Below are positions 9,206 to 21,864 of a stretch of DNA of 64,000 nt, piece by piece; the first letter of the stretch is position 1; each line of letters opens with the position of its first letter. Origin of the DNA: Costus lasius (Eukaryota > Streptophyta > Magnoliopsida > Zingiberales > Costaceae); NCBI GenBank assembly GCA_027563935.2, contig CM050451.1, forward strand, positions 35,045,565-35,109,564, given 5' to 3'. The translations under genes and the position numbers were made by a program. Below the pieces are notes generated by a model. It was not told where the DNA came from. It did not search any database and saw nothing but the letters and a program-made list of their open reading frames with translations.

Positions 9206-12200
9206 CTAAAGCTCAGCATCCATATCATCAAAGAGGTAAGCATAAAATTTTCTCATATCAGCTTCAGTCTCCCATGTCGCCTCCTCAACTGACTGATTTC
9301 CCCAGATAACCTTTACCAAAGGTATAGTCTTGTTCCTCAGAACTTTATCCTTTCTATCCACAATCCGAAGAGGTCTTTCCTCAAATGTCAAGTCACTCTG
9401 AATCTGAAGAGGTTCTAACTCCAATACATGAGATGGATCAGGATGATATTTCCTCAAAGCAGAGACATGGAACACATTATGCACATGATCCATAGCAGGA
9501 GGTAAAGCTAACCGGTAAGCCACTGGACCAATTCTCTCAATAACGTCAAAAGGGCCTACAAACCTAGGGCTCAACTTACCCTTTTTGCCAAACCTCATTA
9601 CACCCTTAGTAGGTGACACCTTTAAGAAAACATGATCCCCTACCATAAACTCCAGGGAACGACGACAGTCATCAGCATAACTCTTCTGTCTGTCCCGAGC
9701 AATTTTCAGTTTATCCCGGATCTCTCTGACCTTATCAGTAGTCTCCTGTACTGCATCAGATCTCAAAATCATTCTGTCACCAGTTTCCTCCCAACACAAG
9801 GGAGTCCTACACCTTCTCCCATACAAAGCCTCATAAGGAGCCATCTGAATACTGGAGTGGAAGCTATTATTATAAGTAAACTCTATCAAAGATAGATCCC
9901 GGTTCCACTCAGAACTCCAATCTACCACATAGGCTCTCAACAGATCTTCTAGAGTCTGGATAGTACGCTCCGTCTGGCCATCAGACTGAGGATGGTATGC
10001 TGTACTAAAGCTCAACTTAGTACCCAAACCCTCCTGTAAACTCTTCCAAAATCTGGACAAAAATCGAGAGTCCCTATCAGACACAATATCGACAGGCACT
10101 CCATGCAGTCTGACTATCTCATCAATGTACAATCTAGCCAGCCTCTCTAAAGAATAAGTCATCTTAATCGGAAGAAAGTGGGCTGATTTAGTAAGTCTAT
10201 CAACAATCACCCAAATAGCATCATGACCCAATCTGGTTCTGGGCAAACCACATACAAAATCCATACTGATGCATTCCCACTTCCACTCAGGAATAGGAAG
10301 GGGCTGCAACAAACCACCAGGCTTCTGGTGTTCAGCCTTTACAGTCTGACAGGTTAAACACCTAGAGACAAAATCAGTTACTTCTTTCTTCATACCCGGC
10401 CACCAAAAATTTTTCTTAAGGTCCTGATACATCTTAGTCACACCAGGATGTAGAGAATATTTGGAGTTATGGCTGTCCTCCAATATTTCTTTCCTCAAGC
10501 TCGGTTCCTCAGGGACACATACCCTTCCACGAAACCGAAGAATACCATCATCAGACAGGCTAAAATCCTGAACTGCGCCATCAACCAAACTATCCCTGAT
10601 CTGAACTAATTTCGGATCCACAGACTGCTGATCTCTGATCTTCTGCAACAAAGCAGACTGTACTCTGAGAAAAGCTACATAACCAGTCTGAACTCTAGGA
10701 GAAACACTGATCCTGAGATCGCTGAACTCCTGCAGTAACCGCCACTCACTGACTCGTAAAGCAGCTACTGAAGTAACTGGATGTCTGCTCAGAGCATCCG
10801 CCACTACATTGGCCTTTCCAGCCTGATACTGAATAGAGAAGTCATAGTCTTTGATCAACTCCATCCATCTTCTCTGTCTCATGTTCAACTCCTTCTGAGT
10901 GAAGATATACTTGAGACTCTGGTGATCAGTGAATAGATCAAACTCCTGACCCAGCAAATAGTGACGCCATATCTTCAAAGCAAAGACTACGGCCGCCAAC
11001 TCTAAGTCATGAGTAGGGTAGTTCAATTCATACTCCTTCAGTTGTCTCGAAGCATAGGCTACTACAGAACCCTTCTGCATCAAGACACAACCCAACCCTT
11101 TGCCAGAAGCATCCGTATATACAGTAAACCTTTCCCCATCACTAGGAATAATGAGGATCGGTGTACTAGTCAACCTTCTCTTCAGCTCTTGGAAGCTCTC
11201 TTCACACTTGTCATCCCAAATAAACTTAGCCTCCTTTCTGGTTAATTTAGTTAAAGGACCCGCCAGCTTGGAGAATCCCTCAACAAATCGCCGGTAGTAA
11301 CCTGCCAAACCCAGAAAACTCCTGATCTCAGTAGCACTAGTCGGTCTTCCCCAATTAAGGATGGCTTGCACTTTAACTGGATCCACAGACACCCCCTGAC
11401 CAGAAATCACATGTCCAAGGAAACTGATCTTCTCTAGCCAGAACTCACACTTACTAGCCTTGGCATATAATCGGTTCTTCCTCAGAACCTCCAGCACTCT
11501 GCGCAAGTCACTGACATGATCTGAAGTAGTCCGTGAGTATACCAAAATATCGTTTATAAAGACTACCACACAAGAGTCAAGCAATTCATGGAATACCCTG
11601 TTCATCAAATCCATGAAAACAGCAGGTGCATTCGTCAGTCCAAAAGGCATAACTAAAAATTCGAAATGCCCATACCTGGTCCTGAAAGCAGTCTTAAATA
11701 TATCCTCATCCTTGACCCTAAGCTGATAATACCCTGATCTCAGATCAATCTTAGAGAACACTGTAGCTCCCTGTAATTGATCAAATAGATCATCAATTCT
11801 GGGAAGAGGATACTTATTCTTGATAGTCACTTGGTTCAATTGCCTGTAGTCTATACACATCCTCAGGGTTCCATCTTTCTTCTTCACAAATAGCACTGGC
11901 GCTCCCCAGGGAGAAGCACTAGGCCGGATATACCCTTTCTCTAGCAATTCCTCCAGTTGTTTCTTAAGCTCGGCCAGCTCTGAGGTAGCCATGCGATAAG
12001 GAGCTCTGGAGATAGGTGCCGTACCTGGCGCCAACTCAATGCCAAACTCTACTTCTCTAATCGGTGGCAAGCCTGAAAATTCTTCAGAGAACACATCAGG
12101 AAATTCTTTCACCACCGCCATCTGAGTCAAATCAGAAGTAGAATCATCCTGCACCTTAACATGCGCAAGATAACCCTTGCATCCACTAGCCAGTAATTTC

Positions 12201-13810
12201 CTGGCCTGCAGGAAAGATATCACATGCTGTCCTTGGTCTGACACTAGACCTCTCACAAAAAGCCGATTCCCATCTAGCAGATTTAAAGTGATTACTTTCT
12301 CAAAGCAATCCACAGAGGCATGATGGGAGGACAACCAATCCATACCTAGAATGACATCATAGTCTTGCATGTCTAAGAGGATTAGATCCACTAGAAACTC
12401 ATAACCCTCTACATGCACCACACAATCAGCATACACAGTGTCTGTAGACAATGACTTTCCTAAGGGAGTACTCACAGACACAACATAATTCATCACCTTA
12501 GGTAACACAGGTAAACATGCAGCAAACTTAACAGATACAAAAGACAAATTTGCACCAGGATCAAATAAAATGCGAGCTAACTGATCAAATACAAATAAGG
12601 TACCTTCCACAACGGATCGGGAAGCTCGTGTATCCTTCTCAGCCACAGCATAAACTCTAGTCTGGACTGTAGGCTTATCTGCGCCTCTAGGCTGTATCTC
12701 AGGCTCTTTGCAGTCCCTGACCATGTGCCCAGGTTTCTTACACCTGAAGCACACGCCATTCTTCTTATGACAGTCTTTCACTAGGTGTCCCTTGAGCCCA
12801 CAATAACTACAAGTCCGGTCCTCTGTGATACTGTTTCTTACATCCCTGGCATCCCTGAACTGCTGCGGTGCATCCCTGGACTGCTGCGGTGCCTTGTAAG
12901 AGTAAGGCTTATACCTGCTCTTCTTGTAGTCCTTATGCTTAGGGTACTTCTTACCCTTGCCGCCACTACCATACTGAGGAGCCGCCGCCTCAGCCGCAGG
13001 AATCACAGTCACGGCAACATGAGAACTCCTCTCAGCTATGTATCTCTCAATGGTGCGTGCTCGCCCAACAGTCTCAACATAGGTCTCCAAATGCTGAGCA
13101 CCAACCTGCTCTCTAATGTCCCATCTGAGACCTCTGAGAAACTTAGTAGCTCTCCTCTTTTCAGTGTTTATCAGGTGAGGAGCATACTTTCCCAATTTCG
13201 TGAACTGTAATTCATACTGGTCCACAGTCATATCACCCTGCTCCAGGTGAATAAACGCCACTTCTCGGTCCTCCACCAAACTATCTGGGAAGTACTTCTC
13301 GTTAAATCGAGACAAGAAGTAAGGCCAATCTACAGTCTCATGTCTTTCTTCGGCAAGTCTCACCACGCCTTTCCACCACTCATCTGCGTCACTACGCATC
13401 ATATAGGTGGCCAGACAAAACTTATCCTCATCTGAGCAGCGCATGACTTGGAAAATCTTTTCCAAGCACAACTGCCAGTTCTCGGCATTACATGATTCTG
13501 AGCCCCCATAAAAAGAACTAGGACCCAGTTTCTGGAATTCACTCACAAGTGAAGCATAGCGCCTGTGAGCGCCCTCCTGAGCGTCATCCCCCACTGCTCG
13601 AGTAGTAGTCTGGGGTCTCTCTTGAGTCAACTGCTGCAAGAGCTGCTGTTGCGCCTCTTGATGCTGAGTCTGTTGCTGCTGCAGCATCTGAGCTTGCCTC
13701 TCTATCATGGCACCTTGTTGCTGTACCATGCCAGTTAGAGCCTCAATAGTTCTCGTGAGATTCGGGGTCTGCTCGCCCTCATCACTAGCATTTCCTCTGG
13801 TTCGCACCAT
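9206..13810 (-). CDS. Gyp1 gag-pol polyprotein (Tekay/Del-like chromovirus)
   Basis: 1534 residues, one frame, starting at ATG 13810 only 126 bp after the 5' LTR. Layout: Gln-rich N-terminal coiled segment (about 25-65), retrotransposon gag domain (about 95-240), basic linker, two CCHC knuckles (about 334-347 and 354-367), retropepsin-like protease (about 400-500), RT (about 600-800), RNase H (from about 885), integrase with HHCC and DDE ([22 protein letters not shown]), and a C-terminal chromodomain-like segment ending [15 protein letters not shown], which in this family binds modified chromatin. Two oddities: the protease triad reads DPG (codon 418, 12557-12559) where DSG or DTG is expected. 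The RT box reads FIND (Asn 753, 11552-11554) where FIDD is expected. Both should abolish catalysis. Lineage from the motif set; assignment to Tekay/Del is likely but unsearched. Confidence 0.93.
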   Translation of the reverse strand: MVRTRGNASDEGEQTPNLTRTIEALTGMVQQQGAMIERQAQMLQQQQTQHQEAQQQLLQQLTQERPQTTTRAVGDDAQEGAHRRYASLVSEFQKLGPSSFYGGSESCNAENWQLCLEKIFQVMRCSDEDKFCLATYMMRSDADEWWKGVVRLAEERHETVDWPYFLSRFNEKYFPDSLVEDREVAFIHLEQGDMTVDQYELQFTKLGKYAPHLINTEKRRATKFLRGLRWDIREQVGAQHLETYVETVGRARTIERYIAERSSHVAVTVIPAAEAAAPQYGSGGKGKKYPKHKDYKKSRYKPYSYKAPQQSRDAPQQFRDARDVRNSITEDRTCSYCGLKGHLVKDCHKKNGVCFRCKKPGHMVRDCKEPEIQPRGADKPTVQTRVYAVAEKDTRASRSVVEGTLFVFDQLARILFDPGANLSFVSVKFAACLPVLPKVMNYVVSVSTPLGKSLSTDTVYADCVVHVEGYEFLVDLILLDMQDYDVILGMDWLSSHHASVDCFEKVITLNLLDGNRLFVRGLVSDQGQHVISFLQARKLLASGCKGYLAHVKVQDDSTSDLTQMAVVKEFPDVFSEEFSGLPPIREVEFGIELAPGTAPISRAPYRMATSELAELKKQLEELLEKGYIRPSASPWGAPVLFVKKKDGTLRMCIDYRQLNQVTIKNKYPLPRIDDLFDQLQGATVFSKIDLRSGYYQLRVKDEDIFKTAFRTRYGHFEFLVMPFGLTNAPAVFMDLMNRVFHELLDSCVVVFINDILVYSRTTSDHVSDLRRVLEVLRKNRLYAKASKCEFWLEKISFLGHVISGQGVSVDPVKVQAILNWGRPTSATEIRSFLGLAGYYRRFVEGFSKLAGPLTKLTRKEAKFIWDDKCEESFQELKRRLTSTPILIIPSDGERFTVYTDASGKGLGCVLMQKGSVVAYASRQLKEYELNYPTHDLELAAVVFALKIWRHYLLGQEFDLFTDHQSLKYIFTQKELNMRQRRWMELIKDYDFSIQYQAGKANVVADALSRHPVTSVAALRVSEWRLLQEFSDLRISVSPRVQTGYVAFLRVQSALLQKIRDQQSVDPKLVQIRDSLVDGAVQDFSLSDDGILRFRGRVCVPEEPSLRKEILEDSHNSKYSLHPGVTKMYQDLKKNFWWPGMKKEVTDFVSRCLTCQTVKAEHQKPGGLLQPLPIPEWKWECISMDFVCGLPRTRLGHDAIWVIVDRLTKSAHFLPIKMTYSLERLARLYIDEIVRLHGVPVDIVSDRDSRFLSRFWKSLQEGLGTKLSFSTAYHPQSDGQTERTIQTLEDLLRAYVVDWSSEWNRDLSLIEFTYNNSFHSSIQMAPYEALYGRRCRTPLCWEETGDRMILRSDAVQETTDKVREIRDKLKIARDRQKSYADDCRRSLEFMVGDHVFLKVSPTKGVMRFGKKGKLSPRFVGPFDVIERIGPVAYRLALPPAMDHVHNVFHVSALRKYHPDPSHVLELEPLQIQSDLTFEERPLRIVDRKDKVLRNKTIPLVKVIWGNQSVEEATWETEADMRKFYAYLFDDMDAEL

Positions 13811-13922
13811 CTTAAATGCCTACACACACACATCATAGTCAGGAAAACAATCATAAACCTAACAGGTGTCTAGCAATACACAAACATGTTTTCCCCCAAA
13901 CTAAGTTTTAGCTAGCCAACTC

Positions 13923-13933
13923 CTCTGATACCA
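13923..13933 (-). promoter_or_regulatory. Gyp1 primer-binding site
   Basis: Minus-strand TGGTATCAGAG, three bases from the 5' LTR end; complementary to the 3' end of initiator tRNA-Met. Confidence 0.92.
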
Positions 13934-13936
13934 TTC

Positions 13937-16840
13937 TGTAACATCCCGTTATCTTAATCCCAAACCAATGGCACAATTCACAAATGATACAGGATGTTTC
14001 ATATAAGATCGATTCATATGCTAGGTAAAACTGAGTTCAAGAAAACACGATCTGAAAATTTCCATAAATCCATACATACAAATTCACAAAACACAAATCT
14101 CATAAATCACATAAAGGTACCTGCCACCACGCAATCCTTGCACTAGACATATGCAAGGCAACAGTTATATCAAATCCGATGGCATAAATACAATTCGATT
14201 CGAAATTCAAAGCAAAGCCACAAAGTCGATTTTATAAACTCATACCAAACACCGAAACCAGGCTGAAGCCCGCGGTGACACAAAAATCAAACTCATAAGA
14301 CTGCCATAACCGGCAACACAATTCACATAGTTCACATGGTTCACATAGTTCATATAATTCATGTTAAGGCCACAACCGGCCCCAAGAATTAAGCATAAAA
14401 GTTCTTAAAACAGCAAATAGCATAATTATCCACGCCAATGCACTCAAGAAATGCGCCCCTGCTCTATGCCTGAAAATAGTGAGGGGTGAGCTACACAGCC
14501 CAGTGAGTGGATAGTCTAAATCGACCATCCAGAACATACATTCAAAAATATAGGCAGATTATTTTAAAAATCTTTAACAGGAACATTATGTCAACATATA
14601 ACAAAATAAAGAAACAGAAGTCATATAGACAGTCAGATGTACACACTAGCATATAACAAACTCAGGTTCTAGAGTTTTACTCTAAACCAATTAAACACAT
14701 ATATTCTAAACCAACTAAACACACCATACTTAATTAACCTAGTTGTCCAGCATAATCAGTAGTGACCAATATGGTCTAACCCGGCTTGGCCAAAGCACTG
14801 GGAGCTGCAAAATCTCGTGCAACACATAAACATGGATAGTGAGTAGAATCAAGAGGTGGCCCCCGCCAGGTCACGACGTGGCACTTTGCTCTATCACCCC
14901 ATAACACATCGATGGATTGTGTGTAGATTCAAGAGGTGGCCCCCGTCAGGTCATGACGTGGCACTTTGCTCTACGACACCCCATATCACAAAATGAGAGT
15001 GATGACATCAAGAGGTGGCCCCTGTCTGATCAAGACATGGCACTTTGTGTCTTATATCACCCCATAACATAAAAGAGTAATGACATCAAGAGGTGGCCCC
15101 TGTCCGACCAAGACATGGCACTTTGCGTCAAAACCCGTTCTCCCAAAAGGTTCCTACTGGACAACAGACATATCTTATTTCATATTTCACAAAGGTGGAC
15201 TCCTAAGTGTCAACTAGACTCTAGGATAGTCATCACAAAAATCATATCGGGCAGGCTGAACATCAACCCCCATCATAATAGGCAGGCTGAACATCAACCC
15301 CCTCACATATCAAATATAGGGCTGAAATCTAACCCTTCACATATCACATAAGGACTATCCTATGAGTACACGGTTACACTTAGCCATAGTCCTAACCAAC
15401 ACATAACACATAATATTCAAAATTCACATAATCCATCACATAACACATATTGTTCAAGATTCACATAACCCATAAATCACATAATAAACACATAATATTT
15501 CATATTCGAATATCACATAATATAGTGTAGTCCTTAGATTTCATGCTGATTTGTTTAGTCAAATATGACTAAGTTAACACCCAAGTTTCTCAAACAAATA
15601 AATAACATTGCATTTAACTAGTATTCATAAAAATTACATAAAACTAAAACATATATCCATATAATTTTACAAATTACCCCATGTAACTACAAACATCAAA
15701 ATTCGGTTTTCACAAACAATTCGGTTTCCATTTATATTATCACAAATTCGGTTTTCATACATATTATCTATTTAATTTACTCCTTGATTAACATGAACTT
15801 CATACTACAAAATCACTGATTTAATATTACCAAAATCATATAAAAATTCAATGATTTAATGCTACCAAAATTCCCTATAAAATACCTTAAATTTCATGCT
15901 ACAAGTTTCGGTTTTCATGAGATACCTACCTATACAAAATTTCGGTTAAACAATCATCAAGATTATGTTTTGTTTTGGTTTTCATAACTAACATCAAAGT
16001 TTCGGTTTTAAACATGGAAATTTAGGTTTTCATAACAAGGTGAAATCTTGAGTTTTCGGTTTTAGCATGCAAAGATTCCAACCAAATAATGGTATCATCT
16101 AACAAGATTAAGTGGATAAAACTCAATTAAGACACCCCACTCACCTTGAACCGTGAACACCAAGGTGAAAAACCTCTACAAAATCGCCTAAAGTCTTTAA
16201 GTCGCCCAAGGAATCTCCAAGAACTTGCCAAGGAAATTTCTTCACTTCAAAGAAAATCGCCAAGGGAAGAAGATGAAGAAAATCACCTCAAAATTCCAAG
16301 AACACCAAAGTCGCCTCCTTCTTCCTAGCCGTCGCCCAAAGTTTTCTCAAGACTCCAAAAATCGCCAATAATCTCACCCTAACCGAATTACTAACTAAAA
16401 ATTTCGGTTTTAAATTTTTAACCCATTAACCCATTAATTCAAATAGGTTTTAACCCCTTTAACTAGCTAATTCAAATTTTAAATCTAATTTAAGTGTAAC
16501 CCAATAACCCTTAGTTTAAGTGAACATCCAATAAGAGTTTAAATTAACATCCAATTAATTACTTCACTCAAACGCAAATCCAATAAGGATTTAATTAATA
16601 TCCAATAAGGTCTAATTAATTTATCCTAAATTAACAACCAATATAAATCACAATTTAATAATCATTAAACCAGTTAATTAACGTCCAACAAGCTAGTTAA
16701 TTAATTAAAATTAACAACCATTAAGCTCTAATTAATTAACTATAAATTAACAATCAACACACAAGAGTAATAACACAGTCAATAATTTTATTTAAATCAA
16801 AAATAATGCTTACCAGGACTCAAGATCCTTGGATCTTATA
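13937..16840 (-). repeat. Gyp1 5' LTR (right copy)
   Basis: 2904 bp, same length as the left copy and almost identical. The same four-unit tandem array lies at 14849-15129. On the element strand a TATAAAA stretch near 14231, about 300 bp before the LTR end, is a possible promoter TATA box (inference). The outer terminus is TATA rather than TACA, one transition that breaks the canonical CA end. Confidence 0.95.
14849..15129 (-). repeat. Four-unit tandem repeat of about 79 bp in Gyp1 5' LTR
   Basis: Exact counterpart of 7185-7465, offset 7664. On the transcribed strand the cores read GCCACGTC or GCCATGTC. Confidence 0.8.
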
Positions 16841-16845
16841 GTGAC
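16841..16845 (+). repeat. Target-site duplication of Gyp1, right copy
   Basis: GTGAC, matching 6268-6272. Confidence 0.96.
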
Positions 16846-18762
16846 ACGCCAGCCAGTGTCATCTTCAGTCAACACTCAACGCTGCAAATATGGAAGCTGC
16901 AGCGAAGGAAATCTTCAGCGTTTCCCCCCCCCCCCCCCCCCTTGCTGCTCAAGATGGAAGCTGCAACGTTCACACCTCTCCAACGTCTTCCCTTGGCACC
17001 TCACAAAGGAAGGTGTAATAACGTCTCTCAAGAAATCGACGGAAGGAAAAACTTCAATGCCAATCTCACGTAGGAACCGTGCCACGCTTGCAGCCAACAA
17101 AGGAAATACCAATCTCTTTGCACAACACTCATCTTCTTCAACGCTGGAACCTTGCGATGCTCACTCACAGCCAACAATGGAAACTTCTCCAACGTCTCTT
17201 TCCTGCTGAAGATGGAAACTTCAACGTCTCTGTCGCCTACAACATCTCAGCAACATCGCTCCTTCTCCTATATGTATCAAAGCTTCAACCTTGTAAAGAC
17301 AGAATGTTTTGAATGAATGGAAATGGTTTTTCTTCCGATGAATCGGATGTCTCCTTCTTCCTTATCTGAGGTGCTTGTCACCTAGTCTCCTCTTCTCCTC
17401 CTTCTAGGGCTGAGCCCCTCCCTCTTCCTTTCTTCTCCAATCTCTCCTTTTCCCCCCAATTCTCCTGCTCCGCTGCCAACATCGCACACCCAGCAAACCT
17501 GCAGATTTTCCGTCATTTCGAGAGCTCGCCGCCGGCAATCCCACCGTCGGATCTTCACGAAACTTCGGATGTCACTTCGCCTCCCATAGTCGAACCTTCA
17601 ACCACCGGCATCCGCCCATCTGCCACGCCGATCACCGGAATCGAAACACAGACGTGTTCCCCTGTTTCCGCCCAGTTTCTGCCCGACTCCCGCCTTTCAC
17701 CGTCGTCCTCCTCCGACCGGCCACCGTCCGCCCCGAAACTCCGGCCACGTCGTCACCACAACCATACCAACCTCCAGTAGTAGCAGTTTTTGATTTGGTC
17801 AACCACTGGCCGGCCGGCAACAAATCCTTCTCCAGCGCGAGATCCCCTGTTTCTGCCCTGCCCGCGACCTAGCTCTGCCCTTCCGCATCGTGTTCCTCCG
17901 ACCAGCCACCGCCCGTCACCAAACTCCGGCCACCTCTTCGCCATCATCACAGTGACTCCCCATCGTAGCAGGTCCGACGAACGTGCACCACCGGACGACC
18001 GCCGACCAACCCTGCTCCAGACGCGCCATTTCCCCTGTTCCACATCTATTTGTCTCTTATTTCAGTTTTCCTACATTGCTAATCTGATTAAGCTATTTCT
18101 TGCAGGGATTTTAAGAATTTGGTGCAACAACAATCTTGACATTTGGCACGGATATGAAGTGCAAATGTTGTTCTATCATTTGGACCAGTTGGGGAAGATT
18201 CAAATTGAGCATATCAGCCTACATGACACCACAACTTTTGATAAATGATCAAATCCTGCATTTATTTTCTCAACTAATCTGATTAGTATGTTTTGTGCAG
18301 GTGCTTTGAGCAATCTTTGCAACAAAGATCTTGGACTTTGGTCAGATAATGAAGCACACATCTTGTACTTTCATTTGGGTTAGTTGATGCGAACCCGGGT
18401 TCAACGGGTCAATCTAACAAGCATTGCAAAATTTGCAATCTGAAACATTTCTGTGCAGTTTTAACTTACCGATCTGACTAGCTATATTGGTTGCACTAAA
18501 TCTATATGCTCGAGTAGGAGTCTACTCTCCATTTTGATACGCATGTAAAGAACTAATTTAGTTCTGCAATGCAGTTCATTTAATTTGAATATTGAATGAT
18601 TGGAACCCCCTCTATGACATTGCCACATTTGCTAAATAATAATTTTCTGAACTCCTGGAATTCTAGCTGCTTTCATGAATATGCTGTTTTCTGAAAATTC
18701 AAAAAATAAATAACTGAATTTTAATTTTGTAGTTTGTTGTCACACGCTTCCCCCCTACATCA
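16846..18762 (+). repeat. Gyp3 3' LTR, second segment
   Basis: Continues the LTR interrupted at 6272. Up to about 17996 it matches the left LTR; the last 766 bp exist only here. That last part contains two diverged related blocks (about 18100-18195 and 18295-18385), each preceded by a splice-acceptor-like TGCAG. Ends CCCTACATCA. No gene is recognised. Confidence 0.9.
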
Positions 18763-18767
18763 CGTAG
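18763..18767 (+). repeat. Target-site duplication of Gyp3, right copy
   Basis: CGTAG, matching 4044-4048. Confidence 0.95.
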
Positions 18768-20155
18768 TTACCTATAAAGGCAGGCTAGTTGCGAAAAGTT
18801 TCAAACAAATCTACGGGATAGATTATGATGAAACTTTCTCTCCTGTAGTCATGTTCAAGTCTATTCGGATCATTCTCGCAATAGCAGCATATTACGATTA
18901 TGAGATCTGGCAAATGGATGTGAAAACCGCTTTCCTTAATGGAAATCTGGATCAGGATGTGTATATGACACAACCTGAAGGTTTCACTAATCCATCAGAT
19001 CGTCATAAAATATGCAAGTTAAAGAAGTCCATTTATGGACTTAAGCAAGCATCTAGAAGCTGGAATATTCGTTTTGATGAATCAATATGTGAATTTGGTT
19101 TCATCAAGAATGAAGATGACCCGTGCGTATATAAGAGGTTTAGTGGGAGCGTGATTACTTTCTTAGTCCTCTACGTCGATGATATCTTAATCATTGGAAA
19201 CGATATTCCTGAACTGCATGCTGTTAAAGCATGGTTAAGAAAATGTTTCCAGATGAAAGATTTAGGAGAAGCAGCCTATGTATTAGGTGTGAAGATCTAC
19301 AGGGATAGATCTAAGAGGCTTCTCGTGCTGTGCCAGAGTACTTACATCGATAAAGTCCTGGAGAGATTTCATTTAGAGAATTCTAAAAGAGGATATCTTC
19401 CAGTCAGACATGGTCTGAATCTTTCAAAGAGTCAGTGTCCACAAACACAGACTGAGAAAGATGAAATGGACAATACGCCTTATGCTTCGGCTATTGGGTC
19501 CATTATGTATGCGATGTTATGTACTCGCCCAGACGTCGCTTACGGGTTAAGCGTGACCAGTCAATTCCAAAGTAATCCAGGTCAGGCGCACTAGATTGCG
19601 GTCAAGAATATTTTGAAATATCTTCGGAGGACCAAAGATATGTTCTTGATATATGGAGGTCAGGAAGAACTTAGTATTGAAGGATATACTGACGCTTCGT
19701 TCCAATCTGACCAGGATGATTTCCGATCGCAATCAGGCTATGTTTTTAGCTTGAATGGAGGAGCAGTGGTGTGGAAAAGTTTCAAACAATCTATTGTTGC
19801 TGATTCCACAACAGAAGCCGAGTATGTTGCAGCCTCGGAAGCATCCAAGGAGGCAGTGTGGATTCGTAAGTTCGTTCAAGAACTTGGTGTTGTTCCTTCG
19901 AGTGCAGATCCTTTGGTTATCTTCTGCGATAACACTGGAGCAATCGCACAAGCAAAGGAACCACGGTCGCACCAGAAGTCCAAGCACATACAGAGAAGGT
20001 TTCACTTGATCCGGGAGATCATTGATCGTGGTGAGATCAAAATCTGCAAGGTTCATACAGATGACAATCTGGCTAACCCGCTTACCAAGCCTCTGGCGCA
20101 GCAGAAGCATGAGAAGCACTGTAATAACATGGGTTTGAGATTTCTCAACCATTAG
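18768..20155 (+). pseudogene. Cop1-a pol, 3' part (RT and RNase H)
   Basis: Continues the polyprotein broken at 4048. RT motifs include QMDVKTAFLNG, IYGLKQASR and the catalytic LYVDD box (about 19170). The RNase H domain has YTDASF, TEAEYVAASEA and FCDNTGA. A TGG-to-TAG change at 19592-19594 stops translation between RT and RNase H, judged against the Trp codon in the other copies. The frame otherwise runs to the natural stop after FLNH at 20155. Confidence 0.93.
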
Positions 20156-20161
20156 ATTAAG

Positions 20162-20175
20162 TGCAAGTGGGAGAT
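20162..20175 (+). promoter_or_regulatory. Cop1-a polypurine tract
   Basis: GCAAGTGGGAGAT directly before the 3' LTR; the same tract precedes every Cop1 3' LTR (27022-27035 and 54690-54703 on the minus strand, 52199-52212 on the plus strand). Confidence 0.85.
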
Positions 20176-21864
20176 TGTTGGGGTATGCCCTTAAGGCTAA
20201 TGTTTGAGGCCTTGGGATTCTTTCAGTATCATGTATAAACTCTTATGTTTATAAAGGCAATGGTTGTTATTCAGTTTGTTACATTGTCTGCTGCAATAAG
20301 TGTGCTTCTGAATAATGTCTCAATGCTGTTCAGCTTGGCTGACATGCTGTCATGTCCTTAGTCGAGATATCTTGGTGAACTTGAGACAGCCTTGATATGA
20401 TTGAGACTAATATGTGTTCTAATCTTATAGGATGCTTCGAGCATGGAATAAGATGTAGACTCATGGGTACATTGGATGTACTGGACAGACCCTACTAGGA
20501 TATTCAATTGCTTGTCACAATGTGAATAATCCTTGTATGCAACAAGTGGCACATGTCCTCTGACTTGAGATCACTTGTGTTTCTAAATGATGATTGTCAT
20601 TGTTTTGAGGTAGTTCAATATCATTTGAAACATAATGGTTATAGACTATCTTGGATAATGATCATGAGTCAGGTTAGGACACTAGTGATAGATATAGGAT
20701 TGCCGTCTCCTTGTTTGGAGTGTGATGTTCTAAAGGGGCCCCCCCTGGATGAGATGATTGAGAAAGTGTATGGCCATACCCAGGTGACTATGTTCATCTG
20801 ATCTAATCATGCTCATCATATTGGAGCTACAGGCTTGACACGCTTGTCCAATAAGAACATCCAGTGGCAAAGGAAACATGTATGCCTCGTGAAGTGGATT
20901 CACACTTGTGCTGTGGTTTGGGTGTAGTCTTGGAAGACTCCTTCCTTTATATCGGGAGACAGTGATGTGTTGCTAGATACCCCTCACTGATCGTGATATC
21001 GTAAGTTATCGTTACCGACATTTAAAGGAAACCCTTAGTAGGGTCGCACAATTTGATGATATGTCTTACTTAAGTCAGATCGTGTGGACTGAATTGTTTT
21101 GGTTCAGTTTAAAGGAGTTTAAACTCTGATTGTAAGTGAGATCTAGTCTGATCATGTTTGATTGATTAGGGCTTGAGATCGGTAAGCTTCGATCAAGAGT
21201 ATTGATGCTAGATCGGTGAGATCAAGAGCATCAAGAGATGAACGGTTAGATCTTGAACCATTTGGTTCAGAGAGATCTAGACTATGGCTTGGGCTGATTT
21301 GGTTTGGTCTTTGAACCAAATGCATTGGACCGATTTGGCTTGAACCGGTTCACACATGGTGAACGCTTGGTTCAATGCTTGTAGGCGTTTTGGTCGGTTT
21401 GTGGGCGCATGGCTTCATGTCTTCTATTTTTGGAATGTCATAACTTGCCACTTCGCTCAATGCCTAAACGTTTTCAACGCTCGCCTCTTCTCTTCTCACG
21501 GATGCTCTTTCGGTGTAGAGAGACTTGACGAAAAGAGAAGAAAGTTGATCCTCGCCAAGATCCATCTCTCATCTTCTTCACACGACAAGGAAACTTGGAG
21601 ATCCTTGCTAGCACAAGGAACGACCAAGGAGGTAGCCATCTCTCCTCTTGTGTGCGATTCACTTTGGAGAAGAAGCATTTGACTCTTTGCTTCCAAGGCT
21701 CCATCCAAGTGATGGCTACGGTATGATCCTTTCGATCTTTGCAATCTTTAAGCAAGTTGATCATATGTTCATTCAAATGATCCTATGGAAACCTTAGCTT
21801 CCGCTATGAAATTCTTGACGTGCGCCACTTTAGGGTTTCGCTCCCCCTTGAAGGGGACCTTTCA
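20176..21864 (+). repeat. Cop1-a 3' LTR
   Basis: 1689 bp from TGTTGGGGTATGCC to GGGGACCTTTCA. Contains a TTTATAT stretch near 20946 (possible TATA box), a GATC-rich block (about 21130-21290), clusters of GGTTCA/TGAACC words (about 21255-21390), and a terminal C-rich/G-rich stem (CCCC CTTGAA GGGG). Short open frames in both directions are shared by several LTR copies but look non-coding. Confidence 0.93.

Larger units (their letters stand above)
6273..16840 (-). mobile_element. Gyp1, complete Ty3/gypsy chromovirus-like element nested in Gyp3
   Basis: 10,568 bp with two 2904-bp LTRs, duplicated target GTGAC, minus-strand PBS (13923-13933), a single long gag-pol frame (9206-13810) and a purine tract (9177-9189). 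The LTRs differ at only about four sites by eye (for example near 6364/14028, 8454/16118, 8905/16569, and the terminal base pair near 16839), so insertion is very recent. The right LTR ends TA rather than CA. Two catalytic motifs of the polyprotein are altered, so the copy itself is probably inactive. Confidence 0.96.
4049..18762 (+). mobile_element. Gyp3, defective gypsy-like LTR element nested in Cop1-a
   Basis: Bounded by TGATGGGGGC (4049) and CCCTACATCA (18762), with a perfect 5-bp duplication CGTAG. Without the nested Gyp1 it is about 4.1 kb. The left LTR is cut short at about 5450, and the primer-binding site and most of the internal region are missing. What remains is a 565-bp internal tail, a polypurine tract (about 6003-6015) and a full 2174-bp 3' LTR. 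No protease, RT, RNase H or integrase is present. The tail and PPT resemble the same part of Gyp2, so the lineage is probably related. Confidence 0.9.
1..21864 (+). mobile_element. Cop1-a, Ty1/copia LTR retrotransposon, left end outside window
   Basis: Copia element running left to right: tail of a 5' LTR (1-86), leader, gag-pol, polypurine tract and 3' LTR (20176-21864). It is interrupted at 4048/18768 by Gyp3. The copy is dead. It has no primer-binding site, a one-base insertion in gag, RT split by Gyp3, and a nonsense codon in the RNase H region. The 5 bp after its 3' LTR are CCCAG (21865-21869); the matching left copy would lie off-window. It appears to be inserted in the leader of Cop2, whose leader resumes directly at 21865. 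Confidence 0.9.

Noticed and set aside
20358..20801. Two short open frames diverging from one point in Cop1 LTRs (about 64 and 66-82 residues), seen in several copies
   Set aside because: They overlap non-coding LTR, start at non-ATG codons in one direction, and the second is lost in Cop1-f. Sequence identity of young LTRs is enough to explain them.
20980..21030. Inverted repeat GATAAC...GTTATC in Cop1 LTRs as a conserved operator
   Set aside because: Broken in Cop1-a and imperfect in Cop1-d; too short and unevenly kept to call.
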